Positions 51,692 through 60,946 of a DNA stretch of 64,000 nucleotides are shown piece after piece. Each line of letters opens with the position of its first letter. Positions within the stretch are counted from its first letter, which is position 1. The stretch is from assembly GCF_900078395.1 (NCBI RefSeq), contig NZ_FKLA01000008.1, positions 186,001-250,000 of the forward strand, given 5' to 3'. The position numbers and the translations under genes were made by a program. The notes under the pieces were generated by a model. It was given only the letters and a program-made list of their open reading frames with translations. It was not told where the DNA came from and made no database searches. This DNA is from Anaerotruncus rubiinfantis (lineage in GTDB: Bacteria > Bacillota > Clostridia > Oscillospirales > Ruminococcaceae).

Positions 51692-53146
51692 TTGCAAAAA
51701 ACGCTTTTCAGCAAACACTTCATCACCATCGCGGCGATCATCCTGCTTTCGCTCACCATCCTGGGGGCGGTGCTGCTGGCGTTCGCGTCGCAGTATTTTA
51801 AGCAGGACCGCTATAAACTGCTCGAGCACAACGCCGGCCAGGCCGCGTCGCTCACCTACAACAATTTCCGCAACAACAATTACCAGGCGGTCAGCCCGCA
51901 GATCGTGCTGCCGATGTACACCATTTTAGCGGGCGCCATCGAAGCGGACATCTACCTTTCCAATACCGAGGGGGAGATCCTGCTCTATGCGGAAGGTTCG
52001 GGCACCGAGCGCTCGAATGGGCGCATCCCGCCGGAAATCATCAATCAAACCTTTGAAAACGGCGGCTATAAGGAGCTCGGAAAGATGGAAGGGCTCTATG
52101 CCGAAGGGCACTACACGGTGGGCGTCCCGGTCAAAACCGGCGACGGCATCCCGGCCGCGGTGATTTTTGTTTCGGCCTCCGCCAGCGCGCTGCACGTCTT
52201 TCTGACTGAAATCCTCAAAATGTTCATCATCTCGTCGCTCGCGGTGCTGATCCTGGCGTTCGCGGCGGTCTATTTCATCACGGCCGACCTGGTGCGTCCG
52301 CTGCGCAAGATGGTTACAGCCACGCAGGCTTTCTCCAAAGGGGATTTCACCATGCGGGTGCCGGTGGAAAGTTACGATGAGATCGGGCAGCTGGCTATCT
52401 CCTTCAACAACATGGCCTCCTCGCTTGCCACCACTGAGGTGGCGCGCCGCTCCTTCACCGCGAACGTCTCGCATGAGCTGCGCACCCCGATGACCACCAT
52501 CGGAGGGTTCATCGACGGCATCCTTGACGGAACCATCCCGGAGGAAAAACGGGATCATTACCTCAAGATCGTCTCGGATGAAATCAAGCGGCTTTCACGG
52601 CTGGTGCGTTCGATGCTCAACATCGCGCGCATCGAGGCGGGGGAACTCGAGATCAATCCGGATCTTTTCGACGTCAACGACACGGTCATCAAGACGGTCT
52701 TTACCTTCGAGCAGCCGCTCGAAGCGAAGAATATTGAGGTGCGCGGGCTGGACGGCGGCAAGGTCATGGTCGAAGCCGACCCGGACCTCATCCACCAAGT
52801 GGTTTATAACCTTATTGAAAACGCCGTGAAGTTTGCAAACGAGGGCGGATATATCGAGGTGAACTATACGGAGGACGACACCTATACCTATGTCGGCATC
52901 CGTAATTCGGGCGAAGGTATCTCGAAGGATGAGATCCCACACGTTTTCGACCGCTTCTATAAAACCGACAAATCCCGCAGCCGCGATAAGGGCGGCGCCG
53001 GGCTTGGGCTGCACATCGTGCGTTCGATCATCAACCTGCACGGCGGCGACATTGTTGTGCGGTCGGTCGAAGGAGAGTACTGTGAATTTGTCTTTTCCAT
53101 CCCCAAGCCGCATGAGAAGGGAAAAAAGTCCGCGCAGAAAAATTGA
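51692..53146 (+). CDS. HAMP-containing sensor histidine kinase
   Basis: 484 aa. Membrane segment 1 at 11-31, an extracytoplasmic sensor of about 140 residues, membrane segment 2 at 171-196, HAMP 197-249, the H box FTANVSHELRTP with H261, and an ATPase domain with N (LIENAVKFANEGG), G1, F (VFDRFYKTDKSRSRDKGG) and G2 (GAGLGLHIVRSII) boxes. Translation starts at TTG after AAAGGGG. The architecture is that of envelope-stress kinases; an HtrA protease gene follows, which supports that role. Confidence 0.93.
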   Translation: MQKTLFSKHFITIAAIILLSLTILGAVLLAFASQYFKQDRYKLLEHNAGQAASLTYNNFRNNNYQAVSPQIVLPMYTILAGAIEADIYLSNTEGEILLYAEGSGTERSNGRIPPEIINQTFENGGYKELGKMEGLYAEGHYTVGVPVKTGDGIPAAVIFVSASASALHVFLTEILKMFIISSLAVLILAFAAVYFITADLVRPLRKMVTATQAFSKGDFTMRVPVESYDEIGQLAISFNNMASSLATTEVARRSFTANVSHELRTPMTTIGGFIDGILDGTIPEEKRDHYLKIVSDEIKRLSRLVRSMLNIARIEAGELEINPDLFDVNDTVIKTVFTFEQPLEAKNIEVRGLDGGKVMVEADPDLIHQVVYNLIENAVKFANEGGYIEVNYTEDDTYTYVGIRNSGEGISKDEIPHVFDRFYKTDKSRSRDKGGAGLGLHIVRSIINLHGGDIVVRSVEGEYCEFVFSIPKPHEKGKKSAQKN

Positions 53147-53208
53147 CATAAACCGTTCAAATAATCACGAAGGAATTTCATATTTTCTTTCAAATATCAT
53201 CTATTTTA

Positions 53209-53236
53209 TTGTAACATTTATTCGATATACTAAGAT
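53209..53236 (+). promoter_or_regulatory. Promoter of the HtrA-like protease gene
   Basis: TTGTAA (53209-53214), 16-bp spacer, TAAGAT (53231-53236). Confidence 0.5.
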
Positions 53237-53290
53237 CACAGAAACAAGAAAAGGCATGTCACAGTAAAACTTGGAAAAGGATGACGATAT

Positions 53291-54940
53291 ATGAGTGACT
53301 ATAACCCGAACGAACCGCAAAACTTTGAAAACAACCAACATACGGACGCGCCGGACGGCGCGCAGCATTCCGAAGGCGCTTCCCCAAATGTCTGGAACGT
53401 GCCGCCGCAGTCAAACAACAATGGTGACGCCTACCGGCCGCCCTATTACGCGCAGCAGGCGCACCACCAGGAGCCGCCGCGCCAGGAAGAAAAGGCTCCG
53501 CAGCAGTATTCCGCGTCGGGCGGCTGGCAGCAGCCGAATACGAACGGCTCGCGCAAGGAACCCTACCAGTGGAACATGGCGGACTATGACAAGGCCCACG
53601 CCGCCAAACCCAAGCGCAAAAACAAGGGCCTGATGGTCTTTTCGGTCATCATGTGCTCGGTGCTGGTCGTATCGCTCGTGTCCTTTGCGGGCGTGGGCAT
53701 CTACAGCACCTTCGCGCGGGCGCCGCAAGAGACCGAACCCTCCGCGAGCGAACCGACTGTGAACGTCCCGGCAAGCAACCTGCCCGGCATCACCCTGCAG
53801 GACAAACCAGCTGTGAACGACGCCCCTTCCGCGGATGGCAAACTTTCGACCGAACAGATTGTCGAGAAGGTCGCGCCGTCGATCGTGGCGATCACCACCT
53901 ATGCGAATACCGGTTACAGCGGTTATCAGGCCGAAGGCATGGGCAGCGGGATCATCATGCGCGAGGACGGCTACATCGTGACCAACGCGCACGTCGTGGA
54001 AGGCGCGCAGGGTATCACTGTGACGCTGCATGACGGCGAAACCAAATATGAAGGCCGTGTGGTTGGTATTGATACCAAAACCGACCTTGCGGTTGTGAAG
54101 GTTGACGCGACCGGCCTGAGCGCGGCGGATTTCGGCAATTCCGACCAGATCAAAGTCGGTGAGACGGTCATTGCGATCGGCAACCCCCAGTCGATGGAAT
54201 TCGCGGGCAGCGTCACCCAGGGCATTGTTTCCGGTCTGAACCGCTCGCTGACCGCTTCGGGCGGCAACGGCACCGCGACCACCTATCAGAGCCTTATCCA
54301 GACCGACGCTGCCATCAATCCCGGCAACTCCGGCGGCGCGCTGGTCAATGAATATGGCCAGATCATCGGCATCAACTCTGCCAAAGTCATTGCAACCGGC
54401 GCGGAAGGCATGGGCTTTGCCATCCCGTCTGCGGTTGCGAAACCGATCGTGGACGACCTGATCAACTACGGGCGCGTCACCGGGCGCGTGCGTCTCGGCA
54501 TCACCGCAAGCGCGGTCGATGAGGTGCTTGGGCGCCTCAACGGCTGGCCGACCGGCCTGCTGGTGCAGTCCACCGAGGCGGACTCCGATATCTCGAAGAA
54601 GGGCGTCATCCCGGGCGACATCATCACCAAGGCGGATGGCAATGATCTGGACGGCTTCCAGGCGCTGACCGATGCGCTGGAAGGCAAAAAACCCGGCGAC
54701 ACGGTGGATCTGGAGGTTTACCGTCCGTCCACACGCAGGAACGAATCGGGCCGTTTCTTCAACATCACCGTCACGCTGATGGAGGATATGGGGGACGCCG
54801 TTTCGACCCAGAATCCGCAGGACAACACCCAGCAGAATCCGGGATACGGCCAGTACCCGGGCAATGACGGAAACTCCGGCTACGGGCAGAATCCGAACAC
54901 CGATGAATTTGAGGATTTCTTCCGGGATTTCTTCGGCTGA
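53291..54940 (+). CDS. HtrA/DegP-like membrane serine protease
   Basis: 549 aa. A long polar, Q/N/P-rich cytoplasmic N-terminus (1-112), one membrane segment (113-135), a trypsin-like domain with H234 (TNAHVVEGA), D265 (TKTDLAVVK) and S347 (NPGNSGGAL), a PDZ domain (about 400-490) and a glycine/asparagine-rich tail. HtrA proteases degrade or refold damaged exported proteins. It lies 144 bp after the two-component genes with its own promoter, so control by that system is plausible. Confidence 0.94.
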   Translation: MSDYNPNEPQNFENNQHTDAPDGAQHSEGASPNVWNVPPQSNNNGDAYRPPYYAQQAHHQEPPRQEEKAPQQYSASGGWQQPNTNGSRKEPYQWNMADYDKAHAAKPKRKNKGLMVFSVIMCSVLVVSLVSFAGVGIYSTFARAPQETEPSASEPTVNVPASNLPGITLQDKPAVNDAPSADGKLSTEQIVEKVAPSIVAITTYANTGYSGYQAEGMGSGIIMREDGYIVTNAHVVEGAQGITVTLHDGETKYEGRVVGIDTKTDLAVVKVDATGLSAADFGNSDQIKVGETVIAIGNPQSMEFAGSVTQGIVSGLNRSLTASGGNGTATTYQSLIQTDAAINPGNSGGALVNEYGQIIGINSAKVIATGAEGMGFAIPSAVAKPIVDDLINYGRVTGRVRLGITASAVDEVLGRLNGWPTGLLVQSTEADSDISKKGVIPGDIITKADGNDLDGFQALTDALEGKKPGDTVDLEVYRPSTRRNESGRFFNITVTLMEDMGDAVSTQNPQDNTQQNPGYGQYPGNDGNSGYGQNPNTDEFEDFFRDFFG

Positions 54941-54954
54941 TAACAGATGAACGG

Positions 54955-54994
54955 TGCGCGGGAAGGGCGAATACGCCTTTTCCGCGCATTTTTT
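54955..54994 (+). terminator. Terminator of the HtrA-like gene
   Basis: TGCGCGGGAAGGGC pairs with GCCTTTTCCGCGCA (G-T pairs included), followed by TTTTTT. Confidence 0.85.
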
Positions 54995-55168
54995 ATGAAA
55001 GGCCGGACCGGGAATAAGGAGGCGCCGCGATGCGGGCGTTTTTTCTTTTGGGAAAACTGAAAAAAAGATGGGGTTTATCATAATTTGTTTACAAATTTGT
55101 AGTATACTGATAACGTAAATATTGGACGAATACAATCTGTTTCCAGATAGATACTAAAGGAGTATGCC

Positions 55169-55627
55169 ATGAGCCGCAGTACACAGTCCGTCTACACAAC
55201 CGTTGTGCTGGTCACCGACCAGTTCGAGTGCGAACGAATCATCAAAGCGGCCCGCGTGATCGCGGATCTTTCCCAGACCGCGCTGACCGTCCTGAGCGTG
55301 ATGAAAACCGGCGCGCAGACCAATCCCGCCGCCTTGGAGCACCTGTTCGGGGTTGCGAAGGAATACGGCGCGCAGATGACGGTGGAATTTTCCGACAACC
55401 CGCAGAGCGCGATCGTGCATTTCATTCGGGAAAACCATGTGGTGAATGCCATCACAGGTATGCCGCAGAACGAGGATTCCATCCTGGTGCGGATGTGGAA
55501 AACCCTGCAGAATGTCAAATTTTTTACTGTGACAAAAAAAGGGGAGCTGCATGAGGTGGCCGACCGGGATTATCACAACGCGCTGATGGAAGCCCGTTCC
55601 CTTTTTGCAAACGCGCAAAATCAGTGA
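55169..55627 (+). CDS. Universal-stress-protein-like domain protein
   Basis: 152 aa. TTVVLVTDQFECERIIKAAR, then ALTVLSVMKTG, VEFSDNPQSAIVHFIRENHV and NAITGMPQNEDSILVR suggest a Usp/KdpD-like nucleotide-binding alpha/beta fold. The glycine motif that binds ATP in classical Usp proteins is not clear, so function is uncertain. AAAGGAG precedes the ATG. Upstream, a palindrome ACAAATTTGT (55091-55100) sits next to a TATACT -10-like box. Confidence 0.55.
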   Translation: MSRSTQSVYTTVVLVTDQFECERIIKAARVIADLSQTALTVLSVMKTGAQTNPAALEHLFGVAKEYGAQMTVEFSDNPQSAIVHFIRENHVVNAITGMPQNEDSILVRMWKTLQNVKFFTVTKKGELHEVADRDYHNALMEARSLFANAQNQ

Positions 55628-55671
55628 CCGGCGCACGGTTTGCCCGCGCCGGGAAGTAAGGATAGATACGC

Positions 55672-56655
55672 ATGAATATCACAGTCAGACAGATCGAGTT
55701 TAAAAGCGCCGACGGCGCTTCCAGCCTGTTCGGATGGCTTTATATCCCGGCGGAGGAACCGCGCGGCATTGTCCAGATCGTGCACGGCATGGCCGAACAT
55801 ATGGGCCGTTACCATGAATTTATGCGCTTTCTGGCGCAGCACGGCTATGCCGCGGCGGGCATCGACCAGCTCGGCCATGGCCGCTCAAACAATGGCCGGT
55901 ACGGCTACTTTGCCGAACGCGACGGATGGCGCGCGCTGGTTGAGGATCAATATAAATTTCACAAGATCCTTCATGCCGAAATCCCCGGCCCGGAGCACAC
56001 GGTGCTTTTGGGGCACAGCATGGGCTCGTTTGTCGCGCGCCTTTACGCCTCCCGATACCCGCAGACGATCGCCGGGCTGGTGCTCAGCGGCACCGCGCGC
56101 GGAGGGCTCAAGGTCGACGCCGCAGTACAGATGGCAACCGTTTCGGCGCGGCGCGAAGGTCTGCTTGCCGACCATGACCTTGATAAATTGGCGTTCGGGC
56201 TTTTTAACGAACGCTTCAAACCGGCCAAAACCAAGTTTGACTGGCTTTCCCGCGACGAGGCGATGGTCCGGCGGTTTGTCGATGATCCGGAATGCGGTTT
56301 CGTATTTACAGCCTCGGGTTTCCGAGACCTGTTTACACTCATTTCCGGCGCGAATCAGAAACGCACGTTCAGCGCGGTGAACAAGCGGATGCCGGTTCTC
56401 ATTTTTTCAGGCGCCCAGGACCCGGTGGGGGAATACGGGAAAGGCCCCACTCAGGTTTACAAACGCTATCTGAAGGCGGGCCTTTCGGATGTGGAGCTGA
56501 TCCTCTATGACGGCGGACGGCATGAGATGCTCAATGAGCAGAACCGGGCAGAGGTATTCGGCGAGGTGCTGTCCTGGCTGGACGATCATCTTGTCCCGCA
56601 GGAGCAGGCGCCGCAGGAGCAGCTGCCGGAGGATTACGACCGGCAGGAGCCCTGA
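55672..56655 (+). CDS. Alpha/beta hydrolase, monoacylglycerol-lipase/lysophospholipase-like
   Basis: 327 aa. The oxyanion and family motif VHGMAEHMGRYHEF, the nucleophile elbow GHSMG with S116, the acid in IFSGAQDPVG and the histidine in GGRHEMLNEQ form a complete triad. These enzymes cleave acyl groups from monoglycerides or lysophospholipids. It starts 44 bp after the Usp-like gene and ends 24 bp before a membrane protein gene, so the three may be cotranscribed. Confidence 0.9.
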   Translation: MNITVRQIEFKSADGASSLFGWLYIPAEEPRGIVQIVHGMAEHMGRYHEFMRFLAQHGYAAAGIDQLGHGRSNNGRYGYFAERDGWRALVEDQYKFHKILHAEIPGPEHTVLLGHSMGSFVARLYASRYPQTIAGLVLSGTARGGLKVDAAVQMATVSARREGLLADHDLDKLAFGLFNERFKPAKTKFDWLSRDEAMVRRFVDDPECGFVFTASGFRDLFTLISGANQKRTFSAVNKRMPVLIFSGAQDPVGEYGKGPTQVYKRYLKAGLSDVELILYDGGRHEMLNEQNRAEVFGEVLSWLDDHLVPQEQAPQEQLPEDYDRQEP

Positions 56656-56679
56656 TCATTCGAACGGAGGATTTCGCCT

Positions 56680-57306
56680 ATGGATCAAGCGGCATGGAGC
56701 TTTTTACCATTGCTTATCAACCTGATTATTTTCGGCGGGATGGCGGTCGGGGTGCTGGCTGGCTACCTGCTCAGCAGCTTCGGCCTTTATGGGATCGCAA
56801 AGTCGCTGGGTACGCCGAACGGCTGGCTTGCCTTCATCCCGTACGCGCGCAGCTATCTGCACGGTTCGCTTGCAGGGGAGATCCCAGTCGGGCGGCGCGT
56901 CATCCGCAGCCCTGGGCTTTGGATGGTGATTGTTCCGCTGGTGGAAAGCGCGGCGGTCGTTATTGGTTACGTGATCTTTTTTGTGGTGATGTTCCTGCAG
57001 ATGATCCCGGCCTTTGAGCGGGATACTCCGCCGGCCGGCCTGTTTATCACGATTCTTTTGTTCTGGGGGGCTTTTGTTCTGTTCCTGATCGCCGCCGGCG
57101 CGGTGAAAGGCGCGCTGACCGCCCTTGTAAATTTCAGCCTTTATGAGAAATACATGGACCGCAACCGCGCGGTGTTACATATGGCGCTGGGGCTTCTCGT
57201 GCCGCTTTACCAGCCGGTATTCTTGTTTTTGCTGGGCGGGAAAGAACCACTGGGCGCGCGGCCGCGGATTTCCGGCCCTCCACCCGCGTACGGCCCGGCG
57301 CAGTGA
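56680..57306 (+). CDS. Polytopic membrane protein of unknown function
   Basis: 208 aa with about five hydrophobic segments (LLINLIIFGGMAVGVLAGYL; VIVPLVESAAVVIGYVIFFV; GLFITILLFWGAFVLFLIAA; ALGLLVPLYQPVFLFLLGG). The central GTPNGWLAFIPYARSYLHG stretch recalls the DUF5684-like/ signal-peptidase-neighbour membrane proteins, but I cannot place it firmly. A ribosome-binding site ACGGAGG lies about 10 bp before the ATG. Confidence 0.65.
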   Translation: MDQAAWSFLPLLINLIIFGGMAVGVLAGYLLSSFGLYGIAKSLGTPNGWLAFIPYARSYLHGSLAGEIPVGRRVIRSPGLWMVIVPLVESAAVVIGYVIFFVVMFLQMIPAFERDTPPAGLFITILLFWGAFVLFLIAAGAVKGALTALVNFSLYEKYMDRNRAVLHMALGLLVPLYQPVFLFLLGGKEPLGARPRISGPPPAYGPAQ

Positions 57307-57315
57307 GAAAAATGA

Positions 57316-57357
57316 ACAGCCTCGGAAAAGGCGCTGCCTTTTCCGGGGCTGTTTTTC
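57316..57357. terminator. Terminator between the membrane protein gene and cysK
   Basis: Sixteen-bp stem (57316-57331 and 57337-57352) with one G-T pair, followed by TTTTTC; an A-run on the left side may also serve cysK. Confidence 0.85.
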
Positions 57358-57360
57358 TGC

Positions 57361-58287
57361 TTATTCGTAGAGGCCGGAGGAGAGGTAGCGTTCCCCCGTG
57401 TCGGGCAGCAGGGCGGTGATCAGCTTGCCGGCATTTTCCGGGCGCCGCGCGAGGACGGCGGCGGCCTGAATGGCCGCGCCTGAGCTGATCCCGACCAGCA
57501 GGCCGTCCTGTTTTCCGACGGCGCGGCAGGCGGCGTAGGCATCCCTGGTTGTGACGGCGAGCACCTCGTCGATCACATCAAGATCGAGGTTTTCCGGCAC
57601 GAAATTGGCGCCGATGCCCTGGATGCCGTGTGGACCGCAGCGGCCCTCGGTGACAAGCGGAGACTCGGCCGGTTCGACCGCAACGACCCTGACAGCGGGA
57701 TTGGCCTGCTTGAGCGCGCGTCCCACGCCGGAGACGGTTCCGCCGGTGCCGAAGGTGGCGACAAACAGCTCGATCTGTCCGTCGGTGTCCATGAGGATTT
57801 CCTTGGCGGTGGTGGCGGTGTGGATTGCCGGATTGGCGGGATTTTTAAACTGCTGCGGGATGAAGGAATTGGGGGGTTGGGCGGCGATTTCATGCGCTTT
57901 GTCAATCGCGCCCTGCATACCTTTTGTGCCATCGGTCAGGATGAGATCGGCGCCCAGGGCCGCCAGCAGGGTGCGGCGCTCTTTGCTCATGGTTTCGGGC
58001 ATGGTGAGCACCAGATGGTAACCGCGTGCCGCGCAGACAAAGGCAAGGCCGATTCCGGTGTTGCCGGAGGTGGGTTCGACGATCAGGGTATCCTTATTCA
58101 CAAGCCCGCGTTTTTCAGCGTCCGCGATCATGGCAAAGGCGGCGCGGTCCTTGACTGAACCGAGAGGGTTAAAATATTCAAGCTTTGCGGCAATCTTGAC
58201 GGGCAGCCCAAGGCTGGCGCTGTAATTGGTCAGATATATCATCGGCGTGCCGCCGATGAGCTGTGTGAGGTCGTTTTTGATGTTCAG
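57361..58287 (-). CDS. cysK: Cysteine synthase A (O-acetylserine sulfhydrylase)
   Basis: 308 aa. The PLP lysine is K46 in NPLGSVKDRAA; SGNTGIGLAF and GTGGTVSGVGRALK bind the cofactor phosphate and substrate. The enzyme makes cysteine from O-acetylserine and sulfide. GGAAGGAG lies 8 bp before a CTG at 58287, and family members start at that point (NIKNDLTQLIGGTPMIYL), so a CTG start is likely. The alternatives are a GTG at 58296, which overlaps the ribosome-binding site, and a TTG at 58329 without one. Confidence 0.93.
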   Translation of the reverse strand: MNIKNDLTQLIGGTPMIYLTNYSASLGLPVKIAAKLEYFNPLGSVKDRAAFAMIADAEKRGLVNKDTLIVEPTSGNTGIGLAFVCAARGYHLVLTMPETMSKERRTLLAALGADLILTDGTKGMQGAIDKAHEIAAQPPNSFIPQQFKNPANPAIHTATTAKEILMDTDGQIELFVATFGTGGTVSGVGRALKQANPAVRVVAVEPAESPLVTEGRCGPHGIQGIGANFVPENLDLDVIDEVLAVTTRDAYAACRAVGKQDGLLVGISSGAAIQAAAVLARRPENAGKLITALLPDTGERYLSSGLYE

Positions 58288-58411
58288 GGGAATCACTCCT
58301 TCCGGTTGTCGGTTAAAATAAGCTGACAAGCTTTCCGGTTTTATTATACAACACTTTTTCCGGCGAAAAAAGCGGGATCTAAAAAGATTTTGTCTTGTAA
58401 AGAAAAAGGCC

Positions 58412-58440
58412 TTGACATAGGCCTGTACATCCGGTATAAT
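58412..58440 (+). promoter_or_regulatory. Consensus promoter of the ylxM-ffh operon
   Basis: TTGACA, 17-bp spacer, TATAAT: exact sigma-A consensus. Confidence 0.92.
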
Positions 58441-58455
58441 ACCACAAGAGGGAAC

Positions 58456-58478
58456 GTGTAAAGAAAATTGCTTTACAC
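58456..58478. promoter_or_regulatory. Inverted repeat in the ylxM leader
   Basis: GTGTAAAG/CTTTACAC with a 7-nt loop lies between the -10 box and the ribosome-binding site. TGTAAAGAAAA, part of its left arm, also occurs at 58396-58406 upstream of the -35. Operator or leader hairpin. Confidence 0.45.
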
Positions 58479-58493
58479 TAAGGAGGCGGGATC

Positions 58494-58856
58494 ATGGCCA
58501 AAAATCTTGAAATTTCCGTGCTGCTGGATTTTTATGGCGAAATGCTCACCGAGAAACAGCGCGATGTCGTGGAGCTCTATTACAACGAGGACCTCTCGCT
58601 TGCTGAAATCGCCGCGCACAGCAGAATCACCCGCCAGGGCGTGCGGGATTCTATCAAGCGCGCCGAAGGCATCCTGCTCGACCTCGAAGCGCGGCTCGGC
58701 CTTGCCAAGAAGTTCCGGCTGATCCAGGACGGGCTTGACCGCATCGCGGAGGACGCACGGTTTATCGGTGAACATAACAGCCGTTTCGGCACCTATAAGG
58801 AGATTGCCGAGCGCACCGACGAGATCATCCGGATCGCAAACAGCATCAACGATTAA
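58494..58856 (+). CDS. ylxM: YlxM/p13-like HTH protein
   Basis: 120 aa. SVLLDFYGEMLTEKQRDVVE, then LSLAEIAAHSRITRQGVRDS and IKRAEGILLDLEARLGL, a sigma region 4-like HTH. YlxM is encoded before ffh in most Firmicutes and modulates the signal recognition particle pathway. TAAGGAGG precedes the ATG; ffh follows after 49 bp. Confidence 0.93.
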   Translation: MAKNLEISVLLDFYGEMLTEKQRDVVELYYNEDLSLAEIAAHSRITRQGVRDSIKRAEGILLDLEARLGLAKKFRLIQDGLDRIAEDARFIGEHNSRFGTYKEIAERTDEIIRIANSIND

Positions 58857-58905
58857 TCTCCGATTTATACATAAAGTATTATTTTCGATGAAAGGTGGTG
58901 ACCGT

Positions 58906-60297
58906 ATGGCGTTTGAAGGACTTTCCGACAAGCTTTCCGCCGTTTTTAAAAAGATGCGCTCGAAAGGCAAGCTGAAAGAGAGCGACATCAAGGACGCGAT
59001 GCGCGAAGTGCGCCTTGCCCTGCTCGAAGCGGACGTCAACTACAAGGTCGCCAAAGAGTTCGTCGCGAACGTCACCGCCAAGGCGGTGGGCGACGAAGTG
59101 CTCGAGAGCCTCACTCCGGCGCAGATGGTCATCAAGATCGTCAATGACGAGCTGACCGCTCTCATGGGGGAAACCAACGCGCGGATCGCTTTCCAGAGCC
59201 ACCCGCCGACCATCGTCATGATGTGCGGCTTGCAGGGTTCCGGTAAAACCACCCATTCGGCCAAGCTGGCCCTCCATTTCAAAGGGCAGGGCAAACGTCC
59301 GTTGCTCGTCGCCTGCGACGTCTACCGTCCGGCCGCGATCGACCAGCTGAAGGTCGTCGGGGAGAAGGCGGGCGTGCCGGTCTTTGAGATGGGGCAGGGA
59401 GACCCGGTGCAGATTGCCAAAAAGGCGGTTGCACACGCGAAGGACCATGGCAATGACCTGGTCATCCTCGATACCGCCGGACGGCTGCACATCGACGAGG
59501 CGCTCATGGGCGAACTCAAAGCGATCAAATCCGAGGTCGGCCCGCATGAGATCCTGCTGGTCATCGACGCGATGGTCGGACAGGACGCGGTCAATGTGGC
59601 GTCGAAGTTTGACGAGGCGCTGGGCATTGACGGCGTGATCCTCACCAAGCTCGACGGCGATACCCGCGGCGGCGCGGCGCTTTCGGTGCGCGCGGTCACC
59701 GGAAAGCCGATCAAGTTTGTCGGCATGGGCGAAAAGCTCGCGGATCTGGAGCCATTCTATCCGGACCGCATGGCGTCGCGGATTTTGGGCATGGGAGATG
59801 TGCTCACCCTGATCGAGAAGGCGCAGACTGACTTTGACGCGAAACAGGCCGCCCAGATGGCCGAGAAGCTCAAGCAGAACAGCTTCGATTTAAACGACAT
59901 GCTCGAACAGATGCAGCAGCTCAAAAAGATGGGGCCGCTGTCATCCGTGATGAATATGCTCCCGGGCGTGGCCGGGAAAATTAAGGACGAGGACGCTGAA
60001 CAGGGCGAAAAGGAACTCGCACGGGTTGAAGCGATCATCCATTCGATGACTTTGGCCGAGCGCACCAAGCCTGCCATCCTCAATCCCTCACGCAAACGGC
60101 GTATCGCGGCCGGCAGCGGCACTGATGTGTCCGATGTCAACCGGGTCATCAAGCAGTACGAGCAGATGCAGAAGCTCTACAAGGCGGTGTCTGGCGGCGG
60201 GAAGGGCACCAAAAAGGGCAAACGCCGCCGCAACCCGTTCGCGGGCATGGGCGGTATGGGCGGCATGGGGATGCCGCCGGGCGGGTTCCCGTTTTAA
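58906..60297 (+). CDS. ffh: Signal recognition particle protein Ffh
   Basis: 463 aa. N domain, GTPase G domain with G1 GLQGSGKTT (108-116), DTAGRLHIDE, TKLDGDTRGG, and a methionine-rich M domain that binds SRP RNA and signal peptides; the tail is GMGGMGGMGMPPGGFPF. It targets nascent membrane and secreted proteins to FtsY and SecYEG. The ATG at 58906 follows AAAGGTGGTGA; open frame upstream overlaps ylxM and is not coding. Confidence 0.97.
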   Translation: MAFEGLSDKLSAVFKKMRSKGKLKESDIKDAMREVRLALLEADVNYKVAKEFVANVTAKAVGDEVLESLTPAQMVIKIVNDELTALMGETNARIAFQSHPPTIVMMCGLQGSGKTTHSAKLALHFKGQGKRPLLVACDVYRPAAIDQLKVVGEKAGVPVFEMGQGDPVQIAKKAVAHAKDHGNDLVILDTAGRLHIDEALMGELKAIKSEVGPHEILLVIDAMVGQDAVNVASKFDEALGIDGVILTKLDGDTRGGAALSVRAVTGKPIKFVGMGEKLADLEPFYPDRMASRILGMGDVLTLIEKAQTDFDAKQAAQMAEKLKQNSFDLNDMLEQMQQLKKMGPLSSVMNMLPGVAGKIKDEDAEQGEKELARVEAIIHSMTLAERTKPAILNPSRKRRIAAGSGTDVSDVNRVIKQYEQMQKLYKAVSGGGKGTKKGKRRRNPFAGMGGMGGMGMPPGGFPF

Positions 60298-60371
60298 AAA
60301 CTGGTCAATCCCGGCATAGCCGGAGGACATAAATTTTGCTTACCCTTACATTTTATTAGGAGGTGACATAC

Positions 60372-60614
60372 ATGGCTGTTAAAATCAGACTGAGAAGAAT
60401 GGGTGCGAAGAAGGCTCCGTTCTACCGTATCGTTGTTGCGGATTCCCGTTATCCGAGAGATGGCAGATTCATTGAGGAGATCGGAACTTATGATCCGACC
60501 AAGGACCCTTCGGTGATCAAAGTTGACGCGGAAAAGGCGAAGAAATGGATTCAGAACGGCGCCCAGCCGACCGATACCGTGAAAGCGCTGCTCAAAATCG
60601 AAGGCGTGCTCTGA
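60372..60614 (+). CDS. rpsP: Ribosomal protein S16
   Basis: 80 aa, [20 protein letters not shown] and [20 protein letters not shown] are diagnostic. The ATG at 60372 follows GGAGGTGA; an in-frame ATG 9 bp upstream overlaps that site. Part of the ffh-rpsP-khpA-rimM-trmD cluster. Confidence 0.97.
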   Translation: MAVKIRLRRMGAKKAPFYRIVVADSRYPRDGRFIEEIGTYDPTKDPSVIKVDAEKAKKWIQNGAQPTDTVKALLKIEGVL

Positions 60615-60636
60615 TTGAGCGTGGAGGTAAATCGTT

Positions 60637-60870
60637 TTGGATAAGCTGATCGTCACAATCGCACGCGGCCTTGTGGAAGACAAGGATGCGGTCAATGTCA
60701 CAGTGGACGAGCCCAACGAGGAGGGGATCATCATCTATCACCTCCACGTGGCGCCGGATGACATGGGCCGTGTCATTGGAAAGCAGGGCAGAATTGCCAA
60801 GGCAATCCGAACCGTGGTCCGCGCGGCGGCGAACAAAGCCGAAATGAAGGTTGCCGTCGAAATCGACTAA
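60637..60870 (+). CDS. khpA: KH-domain RNA-binding protein KhpA (YlqC)
   Basis: 77 aa, a single KH domain with the GxxG loop in VIGKQGRIAKAIRTVV. KhpA pairs with KhpB/Jag to bind RNA and affects cell division and elongation in Firmicutes. Translation starts at TTG, 8 bp after GGAGG. Its place between rpsP and rimM is conserved. Confidence 0.95.
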   Translation: MDKLIVTIARGLVEDKDAVNVTVDEPNEEGIIIYHLHVAPDDMGRVIGKQGRIAKAIRTVVRAAANKAEMKVAVEID

Positions 60871-60873
60871 GAC

Positions 60874-60898
60874 AAAGGGGAGCGTGAAGCTCCCTTTT
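60874..60898 (+). terminator. Hairpin between khpA and rimM
   Basis: AAAGGGGAGC/GCTCCCTTT with one bulged G and TTTTTC; probably a partial terminator within the cluster. Confidence 0.6.
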
Positions 60899-60946
60899 TC
60901 TTACCCGCGGCCCGGTTTCAGGGAGCCGCAGAAGAGGAAACAAACG

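Noticed and set aside
53411..55135. 574-aa minus-strand ORF over the HtrA gene
   Set aside because: It is a shadow: the plus strand encodes a complete protease with catalytic triad, ribosome-binding site and terminator.
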